Positions 32,686 to 43,291 of a stretch of 64,000 nt of DNA are shown here, one piece after another. Made by a program: the position numbers and the translations under genes. Each line of letters begins with the position of its first letter. Positions within the stretch are counted from its first letter, which is position 1. The stretch is from NCBI GenBank assembly GCA_963718315.1, contig CAVQZC010000006.1, positions 186,001 to 250,000 on the forward strand, read 5' to 3'. This DNA is from CAVQZC01 sp963718315. Its GTDB lineage: Bacteria > Actinomycetota > Thermoleophilia > Gaiellales > JAICJC01. A model generated the notes under the pieces. It saw nothing but the letters and a program-made list of their open reading frames with translations. It was not told the DNA's origin and made no database searches.

Positions 32686-33264
32686 ATGACCGAGCCATCC
32701 TCTCCCGGCCCGCTCGACCCCGTCGGCTTCGTGCAGCCGGAGACCGACCTCGAACGTCGGATCTGCGCCGATCCGGCCTGGGTGGCAGGATCGCTCTGGG
32801 GTGCTCCGCGCTCCGGCCACCCCGAAGGGACGGTTGCTCTGCACGTCCGCGACGTGCTCGCGAACGTCGACCGCATCGCTCCGCCGCGTGACCCCGACCG
32901 GGAACGGCTGCGGTTGATCGCGATCGTGCACGATTCGTTCAAGGGCGATGTCGACCGCTCGCGCCCCAAGACGGGGGAGAACCAGCACGGACGCCGTGCC
33001 CGCGGGTTCGCCGAGCGCTACACCGACGACAGCGCGGTGCTCGACGTGATCGAGCTGCACGACGACGCCTACCTCGCGTGGCGCGACGGGGACCGAAGCG
33101 GCGACTGGCAGACCGCGGTCGGCCAGGCGAGGGAGCTGCTCGACCGCCTCGGCCCGAACCTGCCGCTGTACATGCGGTTCTACCAGGCAGACAACGAGGT
33201 CGAGGGCAAGGACACGGAGCACCGTGTCTGGTTCGCGGCGCTCGCCCGCGATCGCGGCGGCTGA
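32686..33264 (+). CDS. HD-domain protein
   Basis: A 192-residue cytosolic protein with a short HD phosphohydrolase fold: HVRDVLANVDRI, the HD doublet in IAIVHDSFKGDV and a later IELHDDAYLAW histidine. Several positions differ from canonical HD hydrolases, so the metal site may be incomplete and the substrate is unknown. Starts at ATG 32686, divergent from the ferric-reductase-like gene across 68 nt that must contain both promoters. The downstream membrane-protein frame overlaps its 3' end. Confidence 0.6.
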   Translation: MTEPSSPGPLDPVGFVQPETDLERRICADPAWVAGSLWGAPRSGHPEGTVALHVRDVLANVDRIAPPRDPDRERLRLIAIVHDSFKGDVDRSRPKTGENQHGRRARGFAERYTDDSAVLDVIELHDDAYLAWRDGDRSGDWQTAVGQARELLDRLGPNLPLYMRFYQADNEVEGKDTEHRVWFAALARDRGG

Positions 33265-35519
33265 CACCTCCGGCGTCACCGCGGGCGACAATGACCCTCT
33301 GGCCACCCCGGTCGCCCATCCACCGTCCCGCCTCGATCCGCGTCTGACAGCCGCCGGCCGCGCGGTCGCGGCGCCGCTCGCGCTACTCGTCCTCGGCGTG
33401 CTGCTGACGCACGGCTACTACCAGCGACGGGTGCTGGTCGGCAACGACGTCCGCGAGCTGTGGCTTCCGACCTGGACGTTCCTGGGCCACAGCCTGTCCA
33501 GCGGGCACGTACCGCTGTGGGATCCGCACGTGCTGTCCGGGCGCCCGTTCGCCGCCGATCCGCAGTCGGGCTGGCTGTACCTGATGCCGATGGCGCTGTT
33601 CACCGCGTTGCCGGCGCACACGGCGATCCGGCTGATGATCGTGCTGCCGCCGATCCTGGCCGCGCTCGCGCTGTATGCGTTCTGCCGGATCGAGGCGATG
33701 CCCCGGATCGCGGGGTTCTGCGGCGGCGCCGCATTGCTGGGGCTGACAACGCCGGACACCATGCTGGTCCGCCCGCCGTTCGAGGGCACGCTGCTCTACG
33801 CGATGACGACCCTCGCCTGCGCCGCCTGGCTGCTGCGCGCCCGCACCCCGCTGAGCCGGGTCTGCGCCCTGGTCGCCTTCGGCCTGTCCTACTCGCAGGC
33901 GATCTCGGCCCACCTGTCGCTCGGCCTGCTGGAGGTGACGCTGCTGACGGGCGGGTACCTGCTGGTGAAGGTGATTCCCGTGCTGCGCGGGCGAGGCGGC
34001 CGCGAGATCCTGCGCGCCGCCGGCCTTGCGGCGGGTGTTGTGCTCGCCACAGCATTGATCAGCGCCGGCGTCCTGCTGCCGCGGCTGGCGCTGATCCCGC
34101 GGACGAACCTGGCCCACGGCTACGACGATGTCTGGCGCATGGGCCTCGAGCTGGCCGGCCTGCCGGCGGCGGGCACGGTGCCCGTCCAGCAGGCCGCCCG
34201 GGTGGGGGCCTGGCCGCTGTGGCTGTTCGTCGACTCCGGGGCGCAGCTCCCGCTGCTCGCGGGCGCCCTGGTGGTGATCGGGCTGCTCTCGCGCCGCCGT
34301 GGCCTGGCCGCCATGCTGGCCCTGCTCGGGCTGCTCAGCTACCTGCTGACGCTGAGCAGCGTCGCCGGCGCCGTCCCGGCATCGTGGGAGCGGTTTCGCC
34401 TGGTCGACTTCTACCGGCACGGTCCCGGGTGGTTCTCGTATCTGGCCTTCGCGGTGCTTGCGCTGATGACGGCCCTGGGCGCCGAGCGGCTGGTCGAGTG
34501 GCTGGACGAGCGCCAGGGGCGGGTGCCGGGGGCGGCGCTCGTATCGGGCGCCGTGGCAGCGCTGATCGCGGTGCAGCTGGTCGTCGGACTGCCCGGCCGC
34601 GACGCCCCGCGGGGGGTGCCCACGGCGCTGCTGAGCCCTCAGGGGGCCACGTCCACGCCGCGCGGCGATCCCGGCAGCCCGTCGTTCCAGCGGCAGTTCC
34701 GCGACACCGGCCGGATCGCCGTCTACTACCACGCCGGCACCCGGTTCTCGGCGCTGAGCGGCGCCTTCCCGGCGCCCGCGAGCACGACCTTCGACCTGGC
34801 GGATGTCACCGGCAGCGACTCGGTGTCAGGGTACGACGCGGTCCAGCTCGCCCGCTACTGGCGGACTCTGCGTCTCTACGACCACGCGCTGCTGCCCTAC
34901 GACCGCACCGCCCTCACGCACCTGACGCCGGCGTTTGCCGACCTGCTCAACGTCGGCTGGTGGGTGGCTCCGCCGGGCGTGGCCGCCCCGCCCGGGGCCG
35001 TGCTGAAAGCAAACCACCCGGCCGGTCGCCTGTGGCAGCTCCAGCCGCCGGGCCTGGCGTCCCTGTATCCCGCCTGGCGGGGCGCCGTCAGCGACGCGGC
35101 CGCGCAGCGCCGGGTGGTGCACGGCCTCGACCCTCGTACCACCGTGGTCGTGCCGGGCCTGGCGAGCGGCGGGGTGACGTGGCCCGCGTCGCCCGGTGCG
35201 GGTCTCGGAGTCGGACCAGGGTACGGTCACTGCCACCACCAACGCCCCGACGCCGGGGCTGCTGATGGTGCGCAACACCTACGACCCAGGCTGGCAGGCG
35301 ACTGTCGACGGCCATTCGGCCAGGGTCTACGCGGCCAATGGGTTCCTGCTCGGAGTGAAGGTGCCGGCGGGCCGCCACCGCGTGGTTCTCACCTACGGCG
35401 ACGCGCCCGTGTTCTGGGGCCTGTGGATCAGCATCGCGGCGATCGGCGCCCTGCTGATAGGCGGATTTCTGGTCGATCGCGGCGGGCATCGCATATGGGG
35501 CAGACGCCCCACACATTGA
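33224..35519 (+). CDS. YfhO-like polytopic membrane protein (one frameshift)
   Basis: About 765 residues with a dozen or so hydrophobic helices in the first 430 (first at about 48-65, APLALLVLGVLLTHG), with a RELWLPTWTFLGHSL segment and a PLWDPHVLSGRPFAADPQSGWLYL loop typical of YfhO/GT-C-fold proteins. A periplasmic domain ends in YDPGWQATVDG, followed by a last helix (LWISIAAIGALLIGGFLV). YfhO proteins are linked to glycosylation of lipoteichoic or surface polymers. A frame change near 35195 separates the C-terminal module. The only in-frame start before helix 1 is GTG 33224, inside the HD gene, so the true start is uncertain. Confidence 0.7.
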
Positions 35520-35640
35520 CGGTTGGCAAACCTCCCCGGTCGCGGTTCGGTAAAGTTCCTTCCCTGATGTGTCGCTGCTCCGCGTCGTCGAGCCATGACC
35601 CAACCCCTGCTGCACGCGTCGCCACGGCGGTGCCCGCCTG

Positions 35641-36820
35641 ATGGCGACCGCGGGCGAGACCCGGCCGGCGGCAGAGTCCGTGGCGCATGATGACCGGGTC
35701 GATGTCCGCCTCGAGCGCGTGACGAAGGCGTTCGGAGACACGGTCGCCGTCGACGACATCTCCCTCACCATTCCGGGCGGAACGTTCTTCAGCCTGCTCG
35801 GCCCGTCCGGCTGCGGCAAGACGACGACGCTGACGATGATCGGCGGGTTCGAGGATCCGACCGCCGGCGGCATCTACCTGGGTGGCGTCGAGGTCACCGG
35901 CCAGCCGCCCTACAAGCGCGACGTCAACACGGTGTTCCAGAGCTACGCGCTCTTCCCGCATCTCGACGTGTTCGAGAACGTCGCCTTCGGCCTGCGCCGC
36001 AAGAAGGTGCCCAAGGACGAGATCCGCAGCCGGGTGATCGAGATCCTCACCCTGGTCGACCTGCCCGGGTACGAGAAGCGCAAGCCCGGCCAGCTCTCCG
36101 GCGGCCAGCAGCAGCGCGTCGCGCTGGCGCGCGCTCTGGTGAACAAGCCCAAGTTGCTGCTGCTCGACGAGCCCCTGGGCGCCCTCGACCTCAAGCTCCG
36201 CAAGCAGATGCAGCTGGAGCTGAAGCGGATCCAGACCGAGGTCGGCATCACCTTCCTGTACGTCACGCACGACCAGGAAGAGGCCATGGTCATGTCCGAC
36301 CAGCTGGCCGTCATGTCCGGAGGCCAGATCGAGCAGATCGGGCCGCCGCAGGAGGTCTACGACCGGCCCTCGACCCGGTTCGTCGCCGGATTCCTGGGCG
36401 CCTCGAACATGATCGCCGGTGAGGTCGTGGGCCAGGAGGCAAATGGCTCTGCGGTGCGCCTCGAGCACGGCGACACGGTCACCCTGCCGGCCGACAAGAT
36501 GGCCGGCCGCGCGCGCCTGGTGCTGATCGGCGTGCGTCCCGAGAAGATCACCGTGGCGCCGCTCGACCAGCAGGTTCCCGACGGCTGGGCCGCCATCGAG
36601 GGCACGATCAAGGTCACAGCATATATCGGCGTCAGCCACCAATATTCGGTCGAAGGTCCGGGCGGCCGTACGTTCACCGTCTACTCGCAGAACGTGAGCG
36701 GTGAGGGAACTCAGCCGGGCAACGGCGACCGCGTGAAAGCTCATGTGGGATCTGCGGCACACGTTCGTGATCGACTCGGACGGGGCTCCTGTCGCGGACA
36801 CGGAAGGAGAGGAACTGTGA
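35641..36820 (+). CDS. potA: Polyamine-type ABC importer ATPase
   Basis: Energises uptake of a PotD-bound cation. Walker A is LGPSGCGKTT, the Q-loop is NTVFQSYALFPHLDVFENVAFGL, the signature is QLSGGQQQRVALARAL, Walker B is LLLLDEPLGALDLKLR, and the switch His is in VTHDQEEA. A C-terminal TOBE domain follows (about 290-390, with VRPEKITVAP). This is the classical PotA/Fbp layout. A single extra base near 36739 shifts the frame in the last 27 codons; repaired, the protein ends at TGA 36818-36820, overlapping the GTG of potD. Confidence 0.88.
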
Positions 36821-38095
36821 GCGAGCAATCTGACCGCGAGACCGCGAGAGAGCTGGCCGGGCTCGAGGTTGACCCGGCGCTCTTCCGAGGGCTGACCGGG
36901 CGGCGGACGTCACGCCGCGGCTTCATGCAGGCCGGCGCGGGCGCTGCCGGTGCGCTGGGGTTGAGCTCGATCCTGGCCGCGTGCGGCGTGGCGGGCACGA
37001 AGGCGAACTCGAAGAAGGCGGCAAGCTTCGACTGGGAAGCGTGGTGGAAGAAGCAGAAGCCCACCAAGCAGCTGATCTTCGCCAACTGGCCGTACTACAT
37101 CGACACGTCGAACAACGGCAAGGATCATCCGTCGCTCGACATGTTCACCAAGGCGACAGGGATCAACGTCTCGTACAAAGAGGTGATCCAGAACAACGCG
37201 CCGTTCTACGCGCAGGTCGCCCCGGTGCTGCAGGCCGGGCAGGCCACCGGCTACGACATCATCGTCATCACCAACGGCTGGCAGCTCACGCAGCTCCTCG
37301 AGAACGCCTGGATCATCCCGGTGTGGATGGAGAAGGTGCCGAACTTCCAGAAGTACGCCAGCGCGAGCGTCAAGGACCCGACCTACAACCCGCAGAGCAA
37401 GTACGGGTTGGTGTGGCAGTCGGGCTTCACCGGCATCGGGTACAACCCGAAGCTGACCGGGCGCGAGATCACGTCGATCAACGACCTCTGGGACCCCAAG
37501 TTCAAGGGTCACATCGGGATGATGTCGGACAACACCGAGCTCGGCTCGGTCGCCCTGCTGAAGCTGGGGATCAATCCCCCGACCTCGAACCAGTCCGACT
37601 GGAACAAGGCGAGGGACATCCTCAACCAGCAGAAGCCGCTGGTGCGCCAGTACTACGACCAGAGCTACATCGATGCGCTGCAGAACGGCGACATCTGGAT
37701 CACCCAGGCATGGTCGGGCGACGTCTACCAGGCGAATCTGAAGGGCTACAAGGATCTCAAGTTCGTGATCCCCGAGCAGGGCGTCATGTACTGGCACGAC
37801 AACATGCTGATCCCGCTGCATGCGACGAACCCGCTGAGCGCGCTGTCGTGGATGAACTTCTACTACACGCCCAAGATCGCCGGCATCGTCGCCGACTGGG
37901 TCAACTACATCACTCCGGTGCCGGGAGCGCAGCAGTACGTGGCCGATGTGATCAAGGACTCCGGCCGTCGCCAACAGCCCGCTGGTGTTCCCGACGCAGG
38001 CGGACTACGCCAAGGCGCACGACTACTACACGTTCAAGAACTACAACGACTTCTCGAACTGGAACAACACCTTCAACCCGATCATCCAGTCGTAG
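36817..38095 (+). CDS. potD: Polyamine-type ABC substrate-binding lipoprotein
   Basis: Extracytoplasmic binding protein of the pot operon. It has a twin-arginine signal (RRTSRRGFMQAG at about 29-40) and a lipobox ending in LAAC (Cys at about 55), so it is exported folded and lipid-anchored. The mature domain has the PotD pattern of an N-terminal FANWPYYIDT strand, a GYDIIVITNGWQLTQLL segment and an IWITQAWSGDVYQA hinge region, with acidic and aromatic pocket residues. One extra base near 37964 shifts the frame; the rest (PLVFPTQADYAKAHDYYTF) continues to the stop at 38095. Spermidine or putrescine is the usual ligand; other cations cannot be excluded. Confidence 0.85.
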
Positions 38096-38098
38096 CCT

Positions 38099-39010
38099 GT
38101 GGCCGAGTCCGCCGCCGCCGAGCCCCCCAGGTCACACGTCAGCCGCGGCACGCGGTTCCGGCGGGGGATTGTCCCATACATGCTGAACCTGCCCAACTGG
38201 GCGTATCTGGGGTTCTTCTTTGTTATCCCGCTGATCTCGGTGCTGGCGCTGTCGGTGTCGCGGGGCAACCCGGAGATCGGGTACTCGTACACGTGGCCGC
38301 TGCACTGGGGGGAGTTCTCGGACGCTATCCGGACGTACCACGTCCAGCTGGTGCGGTCGTTCTGGTACGGCATCGCCTCCACCGTGTTCACGCTCGCAAT
38401 CGCCTACCCGGTGGCGTACTGGATCGCGTTCTACGGCGGACGTAACAAGTCCACATATCTGTTCCTGGTGCTGCTGCCGTTCTTCGTCTCGTACATCATC
38501 AGAACGCTGGCGTGGCAGTTCATCCTGTCCGACCAGGGAATCGTGCTCGGGCACCTCAAGGACTGGGGGCTGCTGTCGCAGAACTTCCACATCCTGTCCA
38601 CGTCCTGGGCGGTGATCTGGGGGCTCACCTATAACAGCATCCCGTTCTATGTGCTGCCGCTGTACGTTGCCATCGAGCGCATCGACCGGCGGGTGGTGCG
38701 CGCGGCGAACGATCTCTACGCGAACACCACCTGGACGTTCCTGAAGGTCATCCTGCCGCTGTCGGTGACGGGCATCTTCGCCGGCTTCCTGCTGACGTTC
38801 GTGACCAACGTCGGCGACTACGTCAACCAGCAGGTGCTGGGCGGAACGGGCACGTACATGATCGGCAGCGTGATCCAGGACAGCTTCTTCACCAACCAGG
38901 ATTACCCGATGGCCTCGGCGCTGTCGTCGATCCTGATGCTGCTCCTGCTCGTCTGCATCTGGCTCTACGCGCGCACGTTCGGCTCCGAAGCGATCCAGGA
39001 CTACGCATGA
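38099..39010 (+). CDS. potB: Polyamine-type ABC permease, PotB
   Basis: A 303-residue inner-membrane permease with six predicted helices (first at about 28-50, LPNWAYLGFFFVIPLISVLAL) and an EAA-type cytoplasmic loop (ERIDRRVVRAANDLYANTTWTFLKVILPLSVTGIFAG) that contacts the ATPase. GTG start 4 nt after the potD stop; the end overlaps potC by ATGA. Intact. Confidence 0.88.
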   Translation: MAESAAAEPPRSHVSRGTRFRRGIVPYMLNLPNWAYLGFFFVIPLISVLALSVSRGNPEIGYSYTWPLHWGEFSDAIRTYHVQLVRSFWYGIASTVFTLAIAYPVAYWIAFYGGRNKSTYLFLVLLPFFVSYIIRTLAWQFILSDQGIVLGHLKDWGLLSQNFHILSTSWAVIWGLTYNSIPFYVLPLYVAIERIDRRVVRAANDLYANTTWTFLKVILPLSVTGIFAGFLLTFVTNVGDYVNQQVLGGTGTYMIGSVIQDSFFTNQDYPMASALSSILMLLLLVCIWLYARTFGSEAIQDYA

Positions 39011-39855
39011 GCAGCGCCGTCGCCGTCGAGCAGGCTGTCGACCGTCCGGCGCCGCCGACGCCGAAGCGGCGGATCCGCTGGTCGAGGTTCTTCCTGCCCG
39101 CCTTCTTCTGGGCCGTGATCATCTGGACGGTCATCCCGATCGTCTTCATGATCATCTTCAGCTTCAACGAGGCGCCCAACGGGAGGCTGGCGTTCAACTG
39201 GTTCGGCGCGACCAGCACCTGGTACACGAACGTGTTCGCTGTCAGCGGGCTCACGGTGGCGCTCGAGCATTCGCTGGAGATCGCGCTCCTCAGCAGCCTG
39301 ATCTCCGTCATTCTCGGCACGCCGATGGCTCTCGCCCTGGCCCGCTACCGGTTCTACGGCAAGTCGGCCACCGACATCGTGATCTTCACCGACATCGCTG
39401 CTCCCTCGGTGGTCGTCGGCGCGTCCCTGCTGGGCTTCTTCCTGACCCTGAACCTGCCCCGCGGCCTGACCACGATCCTGCTCGCGCATATCGCGTTCAG
39501 CGTCGTGTTCGTCGTCGTCGTGGTGCGGGCCAGAGTGTCGGGGCTCGACCGATCGCTCGACCGGGCCGCGGCAGACCTCGGAGCCACGCCGTGGGTCGCG
39601 TTCTGGAAGGTGATCTTCCCGCTCATCCTGCCCGGCGTCGTGGCCGGCGGCCTGCTGGCCTTCTCGATGTCGATCGACGACCTGATCATCACGTCGTTCG
39701 TGGCCGGGCAGTCGGTCACGTTCCCGCTCTGGGTCTACGGGGCGGTCAAGACCGGCATCCCGCCGCAGGTGTTCGTGATGGGGACGCTGATCTTCGTCGG
39801 CGGCCTGATCATCGCGATCACGAACTCGTTCGTGTCGCGCCGCAACCCCGCCTAG
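39007..39855 (+). CDS. potC: Polyamine-type ABC permease, PotC
   Basis: A 282-residue permease with six helices and the EAA loop (DRSLDRAAADLGATPWVAFWKVIFPLILPGVVAGGLLAFSMSIDDLIITSF), including the SxDD segment typical of PotC. The N-terminus is a short cytoplasmic basic region (KRRIRWSRFF) followed by helix 1 (AFFWAVIIWTVIPIVFMIIFSF). It is the last gene of the potADBC unit; the esterase gene follows after 22 nt in the same direction and may be in the same transcript. Confidence 0.88.
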   Translation: MSSAVAVEQAVDRPAPPTPKRRIRWSRFFLPAFFWAVIIWTVIPIVFMIIFSFNEAPNGRLAFNWFGATSTWYTNVFAVSGLTVALEHSLEIALLSSLISVILGTPMALALARYRFYGKSATDIVIFTDIAAPSVVVGASLLGFFLTLNLPRGLTTILLAHIAFSVVFVVVVVRARVSGLDRSLDRAAADLGATPWVAFWKVIFPLILPGVVAGGLLAFSMSIDDLIITSFVAGQSVTFPLWVYGAVKTGIPPQVFVMGTLIFVGGLIIAITNSFVSRRNPA

Positions 39856-39877
39856 AAGAGTCGGGTAGGGTCGCTCG

Positions 39878-40585
39878 GTGGCGACGTTCGTCTTCGTGCA
39901 CGGCGCCTGGCACGGCGCATGGTGCTGGCAGCCCCTGATCCGCGAGCTCGACGAGCGTGGGCACCCGAGCATCGCCGTCAACCTGCCGTGCGACGACGTC
40001 AGAGCCGGCCTGGACGCCTACGCCCGCGTCGTCGTGGAGGCGATGGGCGACACGCCGGCGGATCAGGCGGTGCTGGTCGGGCATTCGCTGGGCGGGCTGA
40101 CGATCCCGGTCGTTGCCAGCCGGCGGCCGGTCGCCCGGACGGTCTTCCTGTGCGGGCTCGTGCCGCGCCCCGGGCGACCGTTCTCGGATGACTACGGCGA
40201 CCCGGATCTCTTCGTGCCGGGACCGTCTGAGCGCACGACCCGCGACGAGCTCGACCGCTCGTACTGGCCCGAATCGGAGGCGGCGATCGCGGCGCTGTAC
40301 GCAGACTGCGATCCGGCAGACGCGCTGGAGGCCGTCTCCCGCCTGCGGCCGCAGGCGCGCCGTCCCACCAACGATCCGATCCCGATCGATGGGTGGCCCG
40401 ACGCCCCCTCGTCCTCGATCGTGTGTGACGAGGACATGATGCTCAGCCCCGCCTGGGTGCGGCGGGTTACCCGCGAACGCCTGGGGATCGAGCCGATCGA
40501 GATGGCGGGCAGCCACTCGCCCATGCTTTCGCGCCCAGGCGAGCTGGCAGACGTTCTCGCCAGACTCGCCGCTTCCCCAGACTGA
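39878..40585 (+). CDS. Alpha/beta hydrolase of the methylesterase/hydroxynitrile-lyase type
   Basis: A 235-residue cytosolic enzyme starting VFVHGAWHGAWCWQPLIREL, the hallmark of the MES/HNL-like family. The nucleophile Ser is in VGHSLGG (about residue 69), the acid is probably in the CDEDMML segment and the catalytic His is in AGSHSPML. Relatives hydrolyse small aromatic or aliphatic esters, including methyl esters of hydroxybenzoates. It precedes an aromatic-acid operon, so releasing 4-hydroxybenzoate from esters is an attractive but untested idea. GTG start. Confidence 0.75.
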   Translation: MATFVFVHGAWHGAWCWQPLIRELDERGHPSIAVNLPCDDVRAGLDAYARVVVEAMGDTPADQAVLVGHSLGGLTIPVVASRRPVARTVFLCGLVPRPGRPFSDDYGDPDLFVPGPSERTTRDELDRSYWPESEAAIAALYADCDPADALEAVSRLRPQARRPTNDPIPIDGWPDAPSSSIVCDEDMMLSPAWVRRVTRERLGIEPIEMAGSHSPMLSRPGELADVLARLAASPD

Positions 40586-40597
40586 AAGGACATCGAC

Positions 40598-40879
40598 ATG
40601 TGGGCTCGCGTTGCGCGGTTCGAAGGTGATCCGGCGGAAATTGACAGGCGGATCGAAAGTGTTCGCCCGCTCCTGGAGCCGGGCGGTCGTCCGGACGAGC
40701 TCGCGGACGCGAAGTTCCTGCTGCTGGTCGACCGGCAATCGGGCGCCGCGATCGGACTCGCGCTGTTCGACAGCGAGGAGGCGATGCGCAGGGGCGACGA
40801 GGTGATGAACAGAGGACCGGGTCACGCCGGCAGCCGCTCGGCGGTCGAGTTCTTCGAGGTGCCGCTGCACACCCTCTGA
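40598..40879 (+). CDS. Small ABM-like (dimeric alpha-beta barrel) protein
   Basis: 93 residues, with an AAAGG ribosome-binding site 9-13 nt before the ATG. The pattern MWARVARFEGDPAEIDRRIESV ... FLLLVDRQSGAAIGLALFDSEEAMRRGDEVMN ... VEFFEVPLHTL matches ferredoxin-like antibiotic-biosynthesis-monooxygenase (ABM)-type proteins: beta-alpha-beta-beta-alpha-beta with a central glycine strand. Such proteins are often small accessory oxygenases or simply binding proteins. It sits between the esterase and the aldehyde dehydrogenase, 12 nt after the former. Confidence 0.5.
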   Translation: MWARVARFEGDPAEIDRRIESVRPLLEPGGRPDELADAKFLLLVDRQSGAAIGLALFDSEEAMRRGDEVMNRGPGHAGSRSAVEFFEVPLHTL

Positions 40880-40945
40880 GGGTGGCCTCCAATCATCTAG
40901 CATCGGGGGGCTGGCCCCAACCCGCAGGACTCACCGGAGGACGAG

Positions 40946-42422
40946 ATGAGCGCACAGGACACCGCCGTGCAGGAGTGCCGTCACTTCATCGGAGGTGAGT
41001 GGACCGGCTCCGCCGACGGCCGCACGTTCGAGGATCGCGACCCGTACACGGGCGAGGTGGTCGCCCACGTCGCCGCCGGCGGCACGGAGGACGCCCGGAA
41101 GGCGGTCGGTGCTGCCGCAGCCGCCTTCGGCGCATGGTCGCAGACCGGCCCCGGGCAGCGGCAGGCGATCTTCCTCAAGGCCGCCGACCTGCTCGAGGCC
41201 CGGGCCGACGACGTCGTCGGCTGGCTGGCGCGCGAGACCGGCTGCAGCTTCGGGTTCGGGATGTTCCAGATGGACTTCGTGGCGGGGCTGTTCCGGCAGG
41301 CCGCCGGCGCCGCGTACGCCGCGACCGGCACGGTCATCCCCTCCGACCTCCCCGGCGCGTTCGCGATGGGCGTTCGCCGCCCGGTCGGCGTGGTGGGGGC
41401 GATCGCGCCCTGGAACGCCGCGCTGATCCTGTCGGCGCGCTCGATCGCGACGCCGCTGGTGTTCGGCAACACGGTGGTGCTCAAGCCCTCGGAGGAGTCG
41501 CCCTACTCCGGCGGCCTGCTGTGGGGCGAGATCTTCGCCGAGGCCGGGCTGCCGGCGGGCGTCCTGAACATCGTCACCCACGAGCGCTCGGGCGCCGCGG
41601 ACATCGCCGCCGAGCTGGTCGAGAACCCGGCGGTGCGCCGGATCAACTTCACCGGGTCGACGGCCACCGGCCGCAAGCTGGCCGAGGCGGCCGGGCGCAA
41701 CCTGAAGCGCGTCGTGCTCGAGCTGGGCGGCCAGAACCCGCTGATCGTGCTCGACGATGCAGACCTCGACTACGCCGTGTCGGCCACCGCCTTCGGGGCC
41801 TACCTGCATCAGGGCCAGATCTGCATGTCGGCGCGCCGCATCATCGTGCAGCGGCAGGTGGCAGAGCCGTTCATCAGCCGGCTGTCGCAGAAGGTGGCCG
41901 GGCTGAAGGTGGGCGATCCCAACGAGCACGACACGATCATCGGCCCGCTGATCAACGCCCAGGCGCTGGACACGGTCAAGCCGCCGCGTCGACGAGGCCG
42001 TCGCCGCCGGAGCGAAGGTGCTGGCGGGTGGCGCCGCCGAAGGGCCGTGCTACCAGGCGACGCTGCTGACCGACGTTCCCGCCGACAGCGAGCTGGCACG
42101 CGAGGAGACGTTCGGCCCGGTGGCGACGATCGAGGTGGTGGACAGTGCGAGCGAGGCCGTGGCGATCGCGAACGACACCTCCTACGGTCTGGCGGCCGGC
42201 ATTCTGACCAGCGATCCGGAGCGCGGCCTAGCTCTCGCCGAGCAGCTCCAGTCGGGAATCGTCCACGTCAACGACCAGCCGGTGCACGACGAGCCGCAGA
42301 TGCCGTTCGGCGGTGTCAAGGACAGTGGCTGGGGCCGGTTCGGCGGGACCTTCGCGATGGACGAGTTCACCGAGCTGCGCTGGATCACGGTGCAGAGCGG
42401 GACGCGGCCGTTCCCGTTCTAG
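40946..42422 (+). CDS. Aromatic-type aldehyde dehydrogenase (one frameshift)
   Basis: NAD(P)-dependent oxidation of an aldehyde to the acid. About 490 residues, with the Rossmann-site APWNAALILSARSIATPL and KPSEESP segments, FTGSTATGRKLAEAAG, catalytic Glu (LELGGQNP), catalytic Cys (GQICMSARRI) and the ETFGPVATI motif. The sequence resembles the vanillin/benzaldehyde/salicylaldehyde dehydrogenase branch. A frame change near 41985 interrupts it. A GGAGGACGAG ribosome-binding site precedes ATG 40946. It is the first gene of the 4-hydroxybenzoate operon and likely supplies the acid from 4-hydroxybenzaldehyde or vanillin. The exact substrate is inferred. Confidence 0.82.
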
Positions 42423-42432
42423 TGGAGGATGC

Positions 42433-43291
42433 ATGGCTGAGATCGTGACGCTGAGAGAAGCGGTCTCCGAGCTGGTCTCGGATGGCGACGTCGTCGCGCT
42501 GGAGGGCTTCACCCACCTGATCCCACATGCGGCCGGCCACGAGCTGATCCGCCAGGGACGCCGCGACCTGACCCTCGTGCGGCTGACCCCGGACGTCGTC
42601 TACGACCAGCTGATCGGGATGGGCTGCGCCGGGCGGCTGGTGTTCTCGTGGGGAGGCAATCCGGGCGTCGGGTCGCTGCACCGGCTGCGCGACGCCGTCG
42701 AGCACGAGTGGCCGCGGCCGCTGGAGCTGGAGGAGCACTCGCACGCCGGGATGGCGGCCGCCTACGCCGCCGGCGCCGCCAACCTGCCGTTCGGCGTCCT
42801 GCGCGGATACACCGGCACCGACCTGCCGGCCCACACGACCGGTGTCGACGGTCGACTGCCCGTTCACCGGCGAGCGGCTGGCGGCGGTGCGTGCCATCCG
42901 GCCCGACGTCAGCATCGTCCACGCCCAGCAGGCCGACCGCCGCGGCAACGTCCAGCTGTGGGGCATCAGCGGCGTCCAGAAGGAGGCCGTGCTGGCGGCG
43001 AGCCGGTCGATCGTCACCGTCGAGGAGATCGTCGACGAGCTGACCCCGCGGCCGATGTCGGTGACGCTGCCCTCGTGGGCCGTGACGGCCGTCGCCGCCG
43101 CGCCATGGGGCGCCCACCCGTCCTACGCGCACTCCTACTACGACCGCGACAACGCCTTCTACGTCCGCTGGGATGCGATCAGCCGCGACCGCGACAGCTT
43201 CCAGGAGTGGATGCGCCGCCACGTGCTGGAGACAGCCGACGTGGACGAGTACCGCAGCCGCCTGCTCGAGACCGAGGCGTCGACCGCGTGA
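42433..43291 (+). CDS. catI: 3-oxoadipate CoA-transferase alpha subunit, CatI/glutaconate type (one frameshift)
   Basis: Moves CoA from succinyl-CoA to 3-oxoadipate, together with the next gene. About 285 residues of the GctA/CatI branch: GDVVALEGFTHLIPHAAGHELIRQG at the N-terminus, a VFSWGGNPGVGSLHRLRDA segment, LRGYTGTDLPAHT and ADRRGNVQLWG. A one-base shift near 42843 breaks it. The family choice over PcaI is by sequence style; glutaconate or acetate CoA transfer is less likely given the pca genes. Its stop overlaps the GTG of the beta subunit. Confidence 0.78.

Noticed and set aside
33383..34732. A 449-codon minus-strand frame opposite the YfhO-like gene
   Set aside because: Gln/Arg/His-rich composition and no ribosome-binding site; mirrors the codon structure of the sense gene.
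40870..40884. CACCCTC-T-GAGGGTG as a terminator of the ABM-like gene
   Set aside because: A one-base centre cannot form a normal RNA loop, the stem is short and it overlaps the stop codon; transcription may well continue into the aldehyde dehydrogenase gene.
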